Source: Streptomyces canus (GTDB lineage Bacteria; Actinomycetota; Actinomycetes; Streptomycetales; Streptomycetaceae). From it: a stretch of DNA of 64,000 nt. Position numbers and translations under genes: made by a program. Each line of letters starts with the position of its first letter. The stretch's first letter is position 1. Location of the stretch: the NCBI RefSeq assembly GCF_030815415.1, contig NZ_JAUSWW010000001.1:434001-498000 (forward strand), read 5' to 3'. The notes below the pieces were generated by a model. That model worked only from the letters and a program-made list of their open reading frames with translations, made no database searches and had not been told where the DNA came from. Positions 34,643-42,341 of this stretch are shown here, piece after piece.

Positions 34643-35788
34643 TCACTTCTGCGCGACGAGCTTGCCGTCTTGGATGACACCGATGCTGGTCTGGGTGATC
34701 CCGACGCCGTCGGCGCCGTAGGAGAACCGTCCGAGGAGCCCGTCGTACTGGGTGGCGCGGATCGCGTCGGCCAGTTCCTTGCCGGTGGCGACACCGCTGC
34801 TCTTGAGCGCGGTGAGCAGGATGTTCGTGCCGTCGTAGGCCTTGGCTCCGTGGAGTTCGGCGTCCTCGCCGTAGGCGGCCTTGTAGGCGGCGGCGAACTT
34901 CTGGGCGGCGGGGCTGGTGTCGTTGCCGAGGTAGGGCGAGCTGACGATGGTGCCCTCGACGGCCGCCTTGCCGGCCGTGTCGATGAAGACCGGGGTGCCC
35001 TGCGGGGCCGCGCCCGCGAACGGGGCGGTGATGCCGAGGTCACGGGCCTGCTTGACGATGAGCCCGGCTTCCACCTCCTCCGAGCCGATGAAGATCACCT
35101 GCGGCTTCTTGGAGCGGATGGTGCTCAGGGCGGCGCTGAAGTCCTTCTGGTCGGTGGTCACGACCTGGTCGGTGACCGGGGTGATGCCGAGGTCCTTCGC
35201 GGCCTTGGAGAACGCGTCGTGCTCGCCCTTGCCGAACGAACCGTTGTTGGTGATCACCGCGATCTTCTTGAAGCCCTTGTCCTGGACCAGGTACTTCGCC
35301 AACGTCGTGTCGTACGTGGTGCTGGTGGGCCCGTTGAGGAAGAGGAACTCGCTCTTCTGCTCCACCAGCGCGTCGGCCTGGCCCGAGGTGATGTTGGGGA
35401 TCTTCGCCTGCTTCAGCGCCGGGGCCATGGCGATGGTGACCGCGCTCTCCGCTGTACCGATCATGGCGATGTACTTCTCGCCGGCGATCTTCCGGGCCAG
35501 GTTGGTCCCGATGGTCGGGTCGCCCTGGTCGTCGAAGGACTTGATCTGGATCTTGCGGCCGTCGATGCCGCCCTTCTTGTTCCACTCGTCGACGGCGAGC
35601 TTGGCGCCCTTCCACTCCCAGTCGCCCAGCGACGAGAGCTGGCCGCTGCGGGCGTCGACGACGGCGATCTTGATGGGGCCCGAGTCGGACCCCGCGTCGT
35701 CGCTGCCGGAGTCTCCTGGTGCACTGCACGCGGCCAGTGCGACGAGCGTGACGAACAGGGGGGCCACAGGCCTGAGGGAGCGGTTCAT
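34643..35788 (-). CDS. livK: ABC transporter substrate-binding lipoprotein, LivK-like
   Basis: A 381-residue periplasmic-binding-protein-type-1 lipoprotein. The signal peptide ends in LAACS, with Cys21 as the lipid anchor, followed by a Ser/Gly/Asp-rich linker and the Leu/Ile/Val-binding fold (IKIAVVDARSGQLSSLG, IAMIGTAESAVTIAMAP, PQVIFIGSEEVEAG). ATG 35788 has AGGTG seven bases upstream; GTG 35797 is possible. It is the specificity subunit of the importer and stands 73 bp downstream of the TPP enzyme in the same direction. Confidence 0.9.
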   Translation of the reverse strand: MNRSLRPVAPLFVTLVALAACSAPGDSGSDDAGSDSGPIKIAVVDARSGQLSSLGDWEWKGAKLAVDEWNKKGGIDGRKIQIKSFDDQGDPTIGTNLARKIAGEKYIAMIGTAESAVTIAMAPALKQAKIPNITSGQADALVEQKSEFLFLNGPTSTTYDTTLAKYLVQDKGFKKIAVITNNGSFGKGEHDAFSKAAKDLGITPVTDQVVTTDQKDFSAALSTIRSKKPQVIFIGSEEVEAGLIVKQARDLGITAPFAGAAPQGTPVFIDTAGKAAVEGTIVSSPYLGNDTSPAAQKFAAAYKAAYGEDAELHGAKAYDGTNILLTALKSSGVATGKELADAIRATQYDGLLGRFSYGADGVGITQTSIGVIQDGKLVAQK

Positions 35789-35861
35789 GGTGGTCACCTC
35801 ATGGAGGACGAGGAGTGGGTGAGGGGCATGGCGGCCGTACCTCTGGCCCGGTGGGGGCGGA

Positions 35862-37607
35862 TCAGGTGGTGTCGGCAGGGAAGTTGCCTGCGTAGATGTC
35901 CTTGATGTTCCAGTGCCCCGGGGTGGGCACCGGCTCGTTCACCATCGGTACGTCGATCACGGCGGGCCGGCGCCGGGCGATCGCATCCGCCAGGGCCTTG
36001 CCGAGATCGGCGGGGGTGGCGACGACGTGGCCGTCGGCGCCGCAGGCCTCGGCGTAGCGGGCGAAGTCCGGGCTGTACGGGCGGCCTTCGGGGTCGGTGA
36101 ACTCGCAGCCGTACGACCGTCCGAAGGCGCCGGCCTGGAGGTCGGCGATGGTGCCGTGGGCGCGGTTGTTCATCACCACGAAGATGACGGGGGCTCCCTG
36201 CTCCACCGCCATGGGCAGCGCGGGGAGTTGGGCGCTCATCCCGCCGTCACCGATCAACGCCACGACGACGCGGTCGGGTTGGGCGATCTGGACGCCGACG
36301 GCGGCGGCCGGGCCGAAGCCCATGGTGGAAGCGCCGCCGGGGGTGATGAAGCGGCCCTGGTCGGGGAGTTCGTAGCACTGGGCGACGCCGTTCTTGTTCC
36401 AGCCGACGTCGGTGACGAGGACGGCGTCCTCGGGAAGGGCGTCGCGCAGGTCGGCGAGGATGCGCTGAGGGCGGAGCGGGAAGTCGTCGCTGCGGCCGGC
36501 CTCCCGCGCCTCGTCGAAGACCGTGCGGCGGGCGACGGCAATGCTTTCGCGCAGTCCGGGGCGTGTGAGCGGGGTGCTCCGCCGCGCGCGGACGGCGGCC
36601 GTGATCGCCTCGAGGGCGAGCCCCGCGTCCGCCACCACCCCTGTCTCCACCGGGTAGTTGCGGCCGATCTCGGCCAGGTCGAGGTCGATCTGGATCAGCC
36701 GGCTGGGCGGGAAGTTCCAGGTGTACGCGCTCTCCCAGGAGCTGGCGTCCGTCTCGGCGAAGCGGGTGCCCACGGCGAGGACGACGTCCGCGCCCTTGGT
36801 GTGCTCGTGGGTGCTCTGCACACCCCAGAACCCCGGCATGCCCAGCAGCAGGGGGTGCCGGTCCGGCAGCACGCCCTTGCCCATGAGGGAGTGGGCGAGC
36901 GGGATGTCGAGGTGTTCGGCCAGGTCGAGGAGGGCGGTGCGGGCGCGGGGGTCGCGGATGCCGCCGCCGAAGTACACCAGGGGACGCTCCGCCGCCAGGA
37001 GCGATTCGGCGATGCGGCCGGCTGTGGGTTCGTCCAGGCCGGGGCGGCCCAGGTGGACAGGCAGGGGATGGTCGTAGGGCTGCACCCGGCGGTTGAAGAG
37101 GTCCATGGGGACGTTGACGAGGACGGCTCCAGGCCGGCCGCTGGTCGCGGTCCAGAAGGCGCGCTCGGTGGCCCTGCCCAGGTCCTGGACGCGCTGGACG
37201 TGCCAGGTGCGCTTGGTGAAGGGGCGGTAGATGGCGCTCTGGTCGGCGTCGGCGTGGAGGTTGACCTCCTGGTGCGGATGGCGGCCGTGGTAGTACGAGG
37301 GGATGTCGCCGCTGATCACGACGAGCGGTATGGAGTCGAGGGCGGCGGTGGCGACGCCGGTGACGGCGTTCATCATGCCGGGGCCGACGTGGGTGAGCAG
37401 GACTCCGGGGCGGCCGGTGGCCCGGGCGTAGCCGTCGGCCGCGTGGGCGGCGGCCTGTTCGTGGCGGGCGATGACGAACTCGACGGGGCTCGGGCCGAGG
37501 GCGTCGAGGAGGGCGATGTTGGTGTGGCCGCAGGTGCCGAAGACGTACTCGACGCCGTAGGACCGGAGTTGGGTGACGAGGGCCTCGGCCGCGGTCACGG
37601 TGGTCAC
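35862..37607 (-). CDS. Thiamine-diphosphate-dependent decarboxylase/lyase (acetolactate synthase-like)
   Basis: A 581-residue TPP enzyme. The N-terminal domain has the catalytic glutamate in VIARHEQAAAHAADGYAR and the oxyanion-region THVGPGMMNAVTG. The C-terminal domain has the GDG...N cofactor motif in ALIGDGGMSAQLPA ... VVMNNRAHGT. The family covers acetolactate synthase, benzoylformate decarboxylase, glyoxylate carboligase and others, and the exact reaction cannot be read. GTG 37607 overlaps the stop of the aldehyde dehydrogenase by GTGA. A likely logic is decarboxylation of an imported 2-keto acid to an aldehyde, which the coupled dehydrogenase then oxidises. Confidence 0.85.
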   Translation of the reverse strand: MTTVTAAEALVTQLRSYGVEYVFGTCGHTNIALLDALGPSPVEFVIARHEQAAAHAADGYARATGRPGVLLTHVGPGMMNAVTGVATAALDSIPLVVISGDIPSYYHGRHPHQEVNLHADADQSAIYRPFTKRTWHVQRVQDLGRATERAFWTATSGRPGAVLVNVPMDLFNRRVQPYDHPLPVHLGRPGLDEPTAGRIAESLLAAERPLVYFGGGIRDPRARTALLDLAEHLDIPLAHSLMGKGVLPDRHPLLLGMPGFWGVQSTHEHTKGADVVLAVGTRFAETDASSWESAYTWNFPPSRLIQIDLDLAEIGRNYPVETGVVADAGLALEAITAAVRARRSTPLTRPGLRESIAVARRTVFDEAREAGRSDDFPLRPQRILADLRDALPEDAVLVTDVGWNKNGVAQCYELPDQGRFITPGGASTMGFGPAAAVGVQIAQPDRVVVALIGDGGMSAQLPALPMAVEQGAPVIFVVMNNRAHGTIADLQAGAFGRSYGCEFTDPEGRPYSPDFARYAEACGADGHVVATPADLGKALADAIARRRPAVIDVPMVNEPVPTPGHWNIKDIYAGNFPADTT

Positions 37608-39106
37608 GGGGTCTCCTTCGGCAGCTCGCGCAGGTCGCCCCAGGGGGACAGGCCGCGCAGCACGAGGGTTTTGACGACGGTGTAGTCGTCGATGAGCCAG
37701 CGGGGTGCCTCGCGGCCGAAGCCGGAGTCCTTCACCCCGCCGAACGGGACATGATCCAGGCGGAAGTTGGAGGAACCGTTCACGATCAGCCCGCCCACCT
37801 CCAGACGCCGCCAGGCGGTCACGATGCGGGTGATGTCGTGGGTGAACAGGCCCGCCTGGAGGCCGTACCGGCTGGCGTTGCACTCGTCGAGCACGGCGTC
37901 GAAGTCGTCGTAGGGCATGACGGCGACGAGCGCGCCGAACACCTCGTGCACGACGACCGAGGCGGTGCGCGGCGGGTCGGCGACGATGGTGGGGGCGGCG
38001 GTGGCGCCGTCCCGCGTGCCTCCGCGGACGACCGTCGCGCCCAGCCGTGCGGCCTCCTTGGACCACTCCACCACACGCTCGGCGGCCACCTCGTCGACCA
38101 TCGAGCCGACGTCGGTGGTGTCGTCGAAGGGGTCGCCGACGACGAGCGCGTCGACGGCGGCGGTGAACGCGTCGAGGAATGCCGGGTAGTTGGCGCGGTG
38201 CACGTAGACGCGCTGGACGGAGATGCAGCTCTGGCCGGAGTTGCTGTAGCCGGTTCGGGCACAGACGGCAGCCGCATGCGACGGGTCGGCGTCCTCGCAG
38301 ACGATCGTGGCCGCGTTGCCGCCGAGTTCGAGGGCGAGGCGTTTGGCTCCGGCGGCGCGGGCCACGGCGTTCCCAGTGGCGGCGCTGCCGGTGAAGCTGA
38401 TGACGTCCACCTCGTCGGCGGCGCAGAGCGCGGCGCCGGTCTCGCCGCCGCCGTGCAGGAGTTGGACCGCCTGGTGGGGCAGGCCGCTGTCGAGGAGGAG
38501 GGCGATCACGGCGGCGGAGGCGGCCGGGGCTTGTGGTGGTGCTTTGACGAGGGTGGTGTTGCCGGCCGCGAAGGACGCTCCGAGTTTGTGGGCGAGGAGG
38601 TTGGCCGGGGCGTTGAACGGGGTGATGGCCAGCGCCACTCCGGCCGGGGCGCGGTAGGTGAGGGCGGTGTTGCCGATGCCGGTCGGCCAGCCGGCGGACG
38701 GCAGGTTCTCGCCGTCGATGCGGCGGGCCTCGGCCGCGCAGACGGCGAGTGTGGAGGCCACGCGGTCGATCTCGGTGCGGCTGTCCTTGAGGGGTTTGCC
38801 GAGTTCGAGGGCGAGGAGGCGGGCGAGTCGGTCGCGGTGGGCCGTGGCCGTCCGGGAGGCCGTCTCCAGGATCTCCGCGCGGGCGGCCGGTGCCAGCGAG
38901 GCGATCTGCGGGGCGTAGCCGCGGGCCCGGGTGAGGGCGTGGTCGAGCTCGGCGGCGGTCGCCGTGGGGGCCCGGCTGACCGTGCGCCGCAGGTAGGGGC
39001 CGGTGCGGTCGAGGGGCGGGCCCTCGCCGCCCCAGGAACCCGAGACGAAGGAGGGCACGTCGACGGGGTCGCTTCCGTCGGCGGCTTTGAGAAGGTCTTG
39101 CAGCAT
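37604..39106 (-). CDS. Aldehyde dehydrogenase (NAD(P)+)
   Basis: A 500-residue ALDH with the Asn loop AITPFNAPANLL, the glutamate in LELGGNAATIV and the catalytic cysteine in SGQSCISVQRV (Cys294). PFGGVKDSGFGREAP is at the C-terminus. The SGQSCISVQR version is common in lactaldehyde/phosphonoacetaldehyde-type ALDHs. ATG 39106 opens the minus-strand operon. It diverges from the IclR gene across a small palindrome. Coupled to the TPP enzyme, it probably turns the decarboxylation product into an acid for CoA activation. Confidence 0.9.
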   Translation of the reverse strand: MLQDLLKAADGSDPVDVPSFVSGSWGGEGPPLDRTGPYLRRTVSRAPTATAAELDHALTRARGYAPQIASLAPAARAEILETASRTATAHRDRLARLLALELGKPLKDSRTEIDRVASTLAVCAAEARRIDGENLPSAGWPTGIGNTALTYRAPAGVALAITPFNAPANLLAHKLGASFAAGNTTLVKAPPQAPAASAAVIALLLDSGLPHQAVQLLHGGGETGAALCAADEVDVISFTGSAATGNAVARAAGAKRLALELGGNAATIVCEDADPSHAAAVCARTGYSNSGQSCISVQRVYVHRANYPAFLDAFTAAVDALVVGDPFDDTTDVGSMVDEVAAERVVEWSKEAARLGATVVRGGTRDGATAAPTIVADPPRTASVVVHEVFGALVAVMPYDDFDAVLDECNASRYGLQAGLFTHDITRIVTAWRRLEVGGLIVNGSSNFRLDHVPFGGVKDSGFGREAPRWLIDDYTVVKTLVLRGLSPWGDLRELPKETP

Positions 39107-39119
39107 TACCCCTCCAGAG

Positions 39120-39136
39120 AAACCATCAGGTGGTTT
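39120..39136. promoter_or_regulatory. Possible IclR operator
   Basis: AAACCA-TCAGG-TGGTTT, a 6-5-6 palindrome 13 bp upstream of the aldehyde dehydrogenase start and about 190 bp before the IclR gene. It is a candidate site for the divergent IclR regulator acting on the minus-strand operon. Confidence 0.5.
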
Positions 39137-39327
39137 TCATGGACTGCTGTGCGGGTTGGCGTGTAACGTACGGGCGGCCGGGAGGCCGTGACAAGAGGCC
39201 GGGCACAAGGAAGTTGAGGCCGTCGGTTCGCCCCGGGCCCTGGACTGGTGGAAGCTGTCGCCCCAGGTGCCGGTGCCCGTTCGCCGGGCGGTACCGGCTT
39301 GTTCGCCGACTCGCGAAGGAGACCCCC

Positions 39328-40095
39328 GTGGACGCGGACCAAGGCCAGGGCGGAGTGCGGAGTGTGCGCCGGGCTCTGGACATCCTGTCGCTGCTGACCG
39401 AGGATCAACCCGCCGTCCCGCTCCGGGACATGGTCGAGGCCACCGGCCTTCCCAAGACGACCGTGGTGCGCCTCGTGCAGACCCTGGAGCAGTACGGACT
39501 GCTGTGGGCCACACCGGGCGGTTACACCGCCGGACCCGGCCTGTGGCGCTGGGCCCATCTGGCGCATACCAGCTGGGAGTTGCCCCCCGACACCCAGAAG
39601 CTGCTGCGCGAACTCGCCGAACGCCGGGGCGAGACCGCGAACCTGATGATCCGCCGTGACATCCACCGGGTGTGCGTCGCCCAGCAGGAGAGCCCCCAGC
39701 CACTGCGGCATGTGGTGCGGGTCGGCGACGAACTGCCCCTGTGGGCGGGAGCCTCGTCCAAGGTGCTCCTGGTCGGGGCGACCGACGGCCTGCTGCAACG
39801 GGTCGCCGCCGACTCCCCGCACGGAGTGGCGCACATCGAGCAGTTGCGGCACTGGGCCGAGGAGGCCGAGACGCGCGGCTACGCCGTCAGCCACGGCGAG
39901 CGCGACGTCGGCCTCACCGCCGTCGCCGTACCCATCCGCACGCACTCGGGCGTGGTGGTCGCCTCGCTCTCGCTCAGCGGCCCGAGCGCCCGCATCCCCG
40001 ACCGGCTCACCGGGGAGTTCGCCGAGGACCTGGCCCAAGTGGCGGCACGCATCGCGTCACAGGGATTCGACCATCCCCTGGGGCCGCCCGCCTGA
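39328..40095 (+). CDS. IclR-family transcriptional regulator
   Basis: A 255-residue regulator. The N-terminal winged HTH reads VRSVRRALDILSLLTEDQPAVPLRDMVEATGLPKTTVVRLVQTLE, followed by a GAF-like effector domain (GDELPLWAGASSKVLLVG, HGERDVGLTAVAVPI). GTG 39328 has AAGGAG six bases upstream; the frame is open further up without a better site. It stands between the two arms of the catabolic island (ALDH-TPP-Liv to the left, CoA-transferase and lyase to the right) and probably controls both. Confidence 0.92.
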   Translation: MDADQGQGGVRSVRRALDILSLLTEDQPAVPLRDMVEATGLPKTTVVRLVQTLEQYGLLWATPGGYTAGPGLWRWAHLAHTSWELPPDTQKLLRELAERRGETANLMIRRDIHRVCVAQQESPQPLRHVVRVGDELPLWAGASSKVLLVGATDGLLQRVAADSPHGVAHIEQLRHWAEEAETRGYAVSHGERDVGLTAVAVPIRTHSGVVVASLSLSGPSARIPDRLTGEFAEDLAQVAARIASQGFDHPLGPPA

Positions 40096-40141
40096 CACAG
40101 TCGCCGGCGCCGCTCTGCCGGCGCCCGGAAGGAGACGTCAC

Positions 40142-41332
40142 ATGCACGTCCGCCCGCTTGACGGAATCCGCGTCCTCGATCTGACGAACGTCCTGGCCGG
40201 CCCCTATTGCAGCTACCAGTTGATGTTGCTGGGCGCCGAAGTGGTCAAGATCGAACGCCCCGGCCAGGGCGACCTGGCCCGCAGCCTGGGCCCCGATCCC
40301 TCCCTCAACCGGGACGGGGTCGGGGCCTCCTTCCTAGCCCAGAACGCCGGCAAGAAGTCCCTGGAGCTGGACCTCAAGGACATGGCCGACCGGACCCTGT
40401 TCGAAGATCTGCTCGCGGGCGCCGATGTCCTGCTGGAGAACTTCCGGGCGGGCGTGCTGGCCCGGATGGGCTACGACTCCGAGCACCTCGCCGCGCTCAA
40501 CGAACGCCTCGTCTACTGCTCCATCTCCGGCTTCGGCCACACCGGCCCGATGAGCGACGTACCGGCGTACGACCAGATCATCCAGGGGCTGACCGGCATG
40601 ATGAGCGTCACCGGCACGCCCGAGACGGCACCGCAGCGCGTCGGTTTCCCCGTCTGCGACACGACCGGCGGGCTGATGGCGGCGCTCGCCATCAGCGCAG
40701 CCCTGCTGCAACGCGAGCGCACCGGGCGGGGCACCAGGCTGGATGTCTCCATGCTGGAGGCGTCGCTGTCCGCCATGGGCTGGGCCGTGTCCAACTACCT
40801 GGTCAGCGGGGTGGCACCCGAGCCACTCGGCGACCAGAACGCAACGGCCGCGCCTTCCGGCACCTTTCACGCCCTCGACGGGCCGCTCAACATCGCCGCC
40901 AACCAGCAACGCCAGTTCGAGACGCTCTGCCGGCTGGTGGGCGCGGAGGAACTCGTCTCGGATCCCCGCTTCAGGGAGCGCGAGCAACGCAAGCTGCACC
41001 GCGGCGAGTTGAACGCCGCCCTAAACGACGCCCTGGCCACGCGCCCGGCCGCGGACTGGGAGCGCGAGCTGAACGCCGCCGGGGTGCCCGCCGCACGTGT
41101 GCTCACGGTGCCGCAGGCCCTCGGGCAACCACAGTTGGAACACCGGCGGTTCGTGACCGAGCTGGAGCACCCCGGGCGGGCGGGACACAAGCTCAGGGTC
41201 ATGGGCAACGGCGTGCTCCTCGACGGCGAAGCCCTCACGCCTCCCTCTCCCCCGCCCCTGCTCGGCCAGCACAACCACGAGCGGGAGCAGCTCGCCCGCC
41301 GATGGACCACCGAGGAGGCGGCCGCGTCATGA
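40142..41332 (+). CDS. CaiB/BaiF family III CoA-transferase
   Basis: A 396-residue CoA-transferase with the family pattern LDGIRVLDLTNVLAGPYCSY, FLAQNAGKKSLELDLK and the catalytic aspartate in VPAYDQIIQGLTGMMSVTG (Asp144). ATG 40142 has GGAAGGAGA upstream. It moves CoA between carboxylic acids without ATP, such as formate/oxalate, carnitine or succinate/citramalate pairs. The stop overlaps the next gene by ATGA, so it is coupled to the citrate-synthase-fold enzyme; the two probably act on one substrate. Confidence 0.92.
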   Translation: MHVRPLDGIRVLDLTNVLAGPYCSYQLMLLGAEVVKIERPGQGDLARSLGPDPSLNRDGVGASFLAQNAGKKSLELDLKDMADRTLFEDLLAGADVLLENFRAGVLARMGYDSEHLAALNERLVYCSISGFGHTGPMSDVPAYDQIIQGLTGMMSVTGTPETAPQRVGFPVCDTTGGLMAALAISAALLQRERTGRGTRLDVSMLEASLSAMGWAVSNYLVSGVAPEPLGDQNATAAPSGTFHALDGPLNIAANQQRQFETLCRLVGAEELVSDPRFREREQRKLHRGELNAALNDALATRPAADWERELNAAGVPAARVLTVPQALGQPQLEHRRFVTELEHPGRAGHKLRVMGNGVLLDGEALTPPSPPPLLGQHNHEREQLARRWTTEEAAAS

Positions 41333-42141
41333 CCGCGTCCCAGGACGAGGCGGCTCTCTGGTGGGCCACCGCCGTCAGCCACATCGAGCCGGGGAGCATC
41401 GAGCTGCGCGACCGGCCCGTCCAGGAGCTCATCGGCACCACGGGCCTGGTCGACGTCATCTGGCTCCTGCTGCGCGGCGATCTGCCGACGCCCCGTCAGT
41501 CCGCGCTGCTCGAGGCCGCATTGGTCGCCGGCGTCGACCACGGCCCGCAGGCCCCCTCGATCGCCGCCGCCCGCATGGCCGCCACCTGCGGAGTCGGCCT
41601 CAACAACGCCGTCGCCACCGGCGTCAACCTGCTCGGCGACTCGCACGGCGGGGCCGGACAGCAGTGCGTGGAGATGCTCGACGACATCCGGGCCCGGCAC
41701 GACGCGGGCGCGCACTGGCCTGACGCGGCCCGCGAGGTGACGGCGGACTGGCAGAGCCGCTCACGCTATCTGCCCGGTTTCGGCCACCGTTTCCACCCCG
41801 TGGACCCGCGCCGCGACCCGTTGTTGGACCTCGTTCACGAGGCGGTGGCCGACGGCGTGGTGAAAGGCGAGTTCCTACAGGCTGCCCTCGCCGTGGAGGA
41901 GTTGCTACGGCTGCGCCGCGCCGGCGCACGTCCCGTACCGATGAACATCGACGGAGCCACCGCCGTCATCTACGCCGAACTGGGCTTTCCCGCGCCGCTC
42001 GCACGCGGCCTGTTCGTGCTCAGCCGGAGCGTGGGAGTGCTCGCCCACGCCTGGGAGGAGACCGGTCAGGGGCGCCGCAACAAGGGCCCCATCCCCCGCA
42101 GCATCATGCCGGCACGGCTGCCGGCTTCCGAAGACATCTGA
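41329..42141 (+). CDS. Citrate synthase-fold citryl-CoA lyase-like protein
   Basis: A 270-residue short citrate synthase superfamily protein. All three catalytic positions are visible: histidine in LLGDSHGGAGQQC, histidine in LPGFGHRFHPVDPR and aspartate in MNIDGATAVIYAELGFP. It lacks the long N-terminal region of true citrate synthases, as in proteins annotated citryl-CoA lyase. Coupled to a CoA-transferase, it may cleave a citryl-CoA-like thioester to an oxoacid and an acyl-CoA, or run the reverse aldol reaction. The natural substrate is unknown. Confidence 0.8.
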   Translation: MTASQDEAALWWATAVSHIEPGSIELRDRPVQELIGTTGLVDVIWLLLRGDLPTPRQSALLEAALVAGVDHGPQAPSIAAARMAATCGVGLNNAVATGVNLLGDSHGGAGQQCVEMLDDIRARHDAGAHWPDAAREVTADWQSRSRYLPGFGHRFHPVDPRRDPLLDLVHEAVADGVVKGEFLQAALAVEELLRLRRAGARPVPMNIDGATAVIYAELGFPAPLARGLFVLSRSVGVLAHAWEETGQGRRNKGPIPRSIMPARLPASEDI

Positions 42142-42160
42142 ACGATCGACGCCCCGACTC

Positions 42161-42233
42161 TTGTCACACACGTGACGCCTGCCTAACGTAGCTAACTGCC
42201 AATCGGGCAACCATCATACGGGTTTCAGAAACC
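42161..42233 (+). promoter_or_regulatory. Putative promoter with two palindromes before the quinoprotein gene
   Basis: TTGTCA (42161-42166) and TAACGT (42184-42189) are spaced 17 bp apart, a plausible -35/-10 pair. GTCAC-N4-GTGAC overlaps the -35 box, and GGTTTC-A-GAAACC (42221-42233) lies just downstream. Both palindromes are in positions suited to repressors. The quinoprotein start is about 110 bp further on. Confidence 0.45.
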
Positions 42234-42341
42234 GTACAGCGGACCAAGATCCGCACCAATGCCACTCCCTCCCCCTCTCAGTCCAGCGGCCCCCATGCCG
42301 TACGGACTGGTCAGGTTCATGCCACGAAGAAGTGAGGGATC

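Noticed and set aside
35862..37607. Naming the TPP enzyme acetolactate synthase, Xsc or benzoylformate decarboxylase
   Set aside because: The fold and cofactor motifs are shared by all; no small subunit, phosphotransacetylase or mandelate genes are nearby to fix the reaction.
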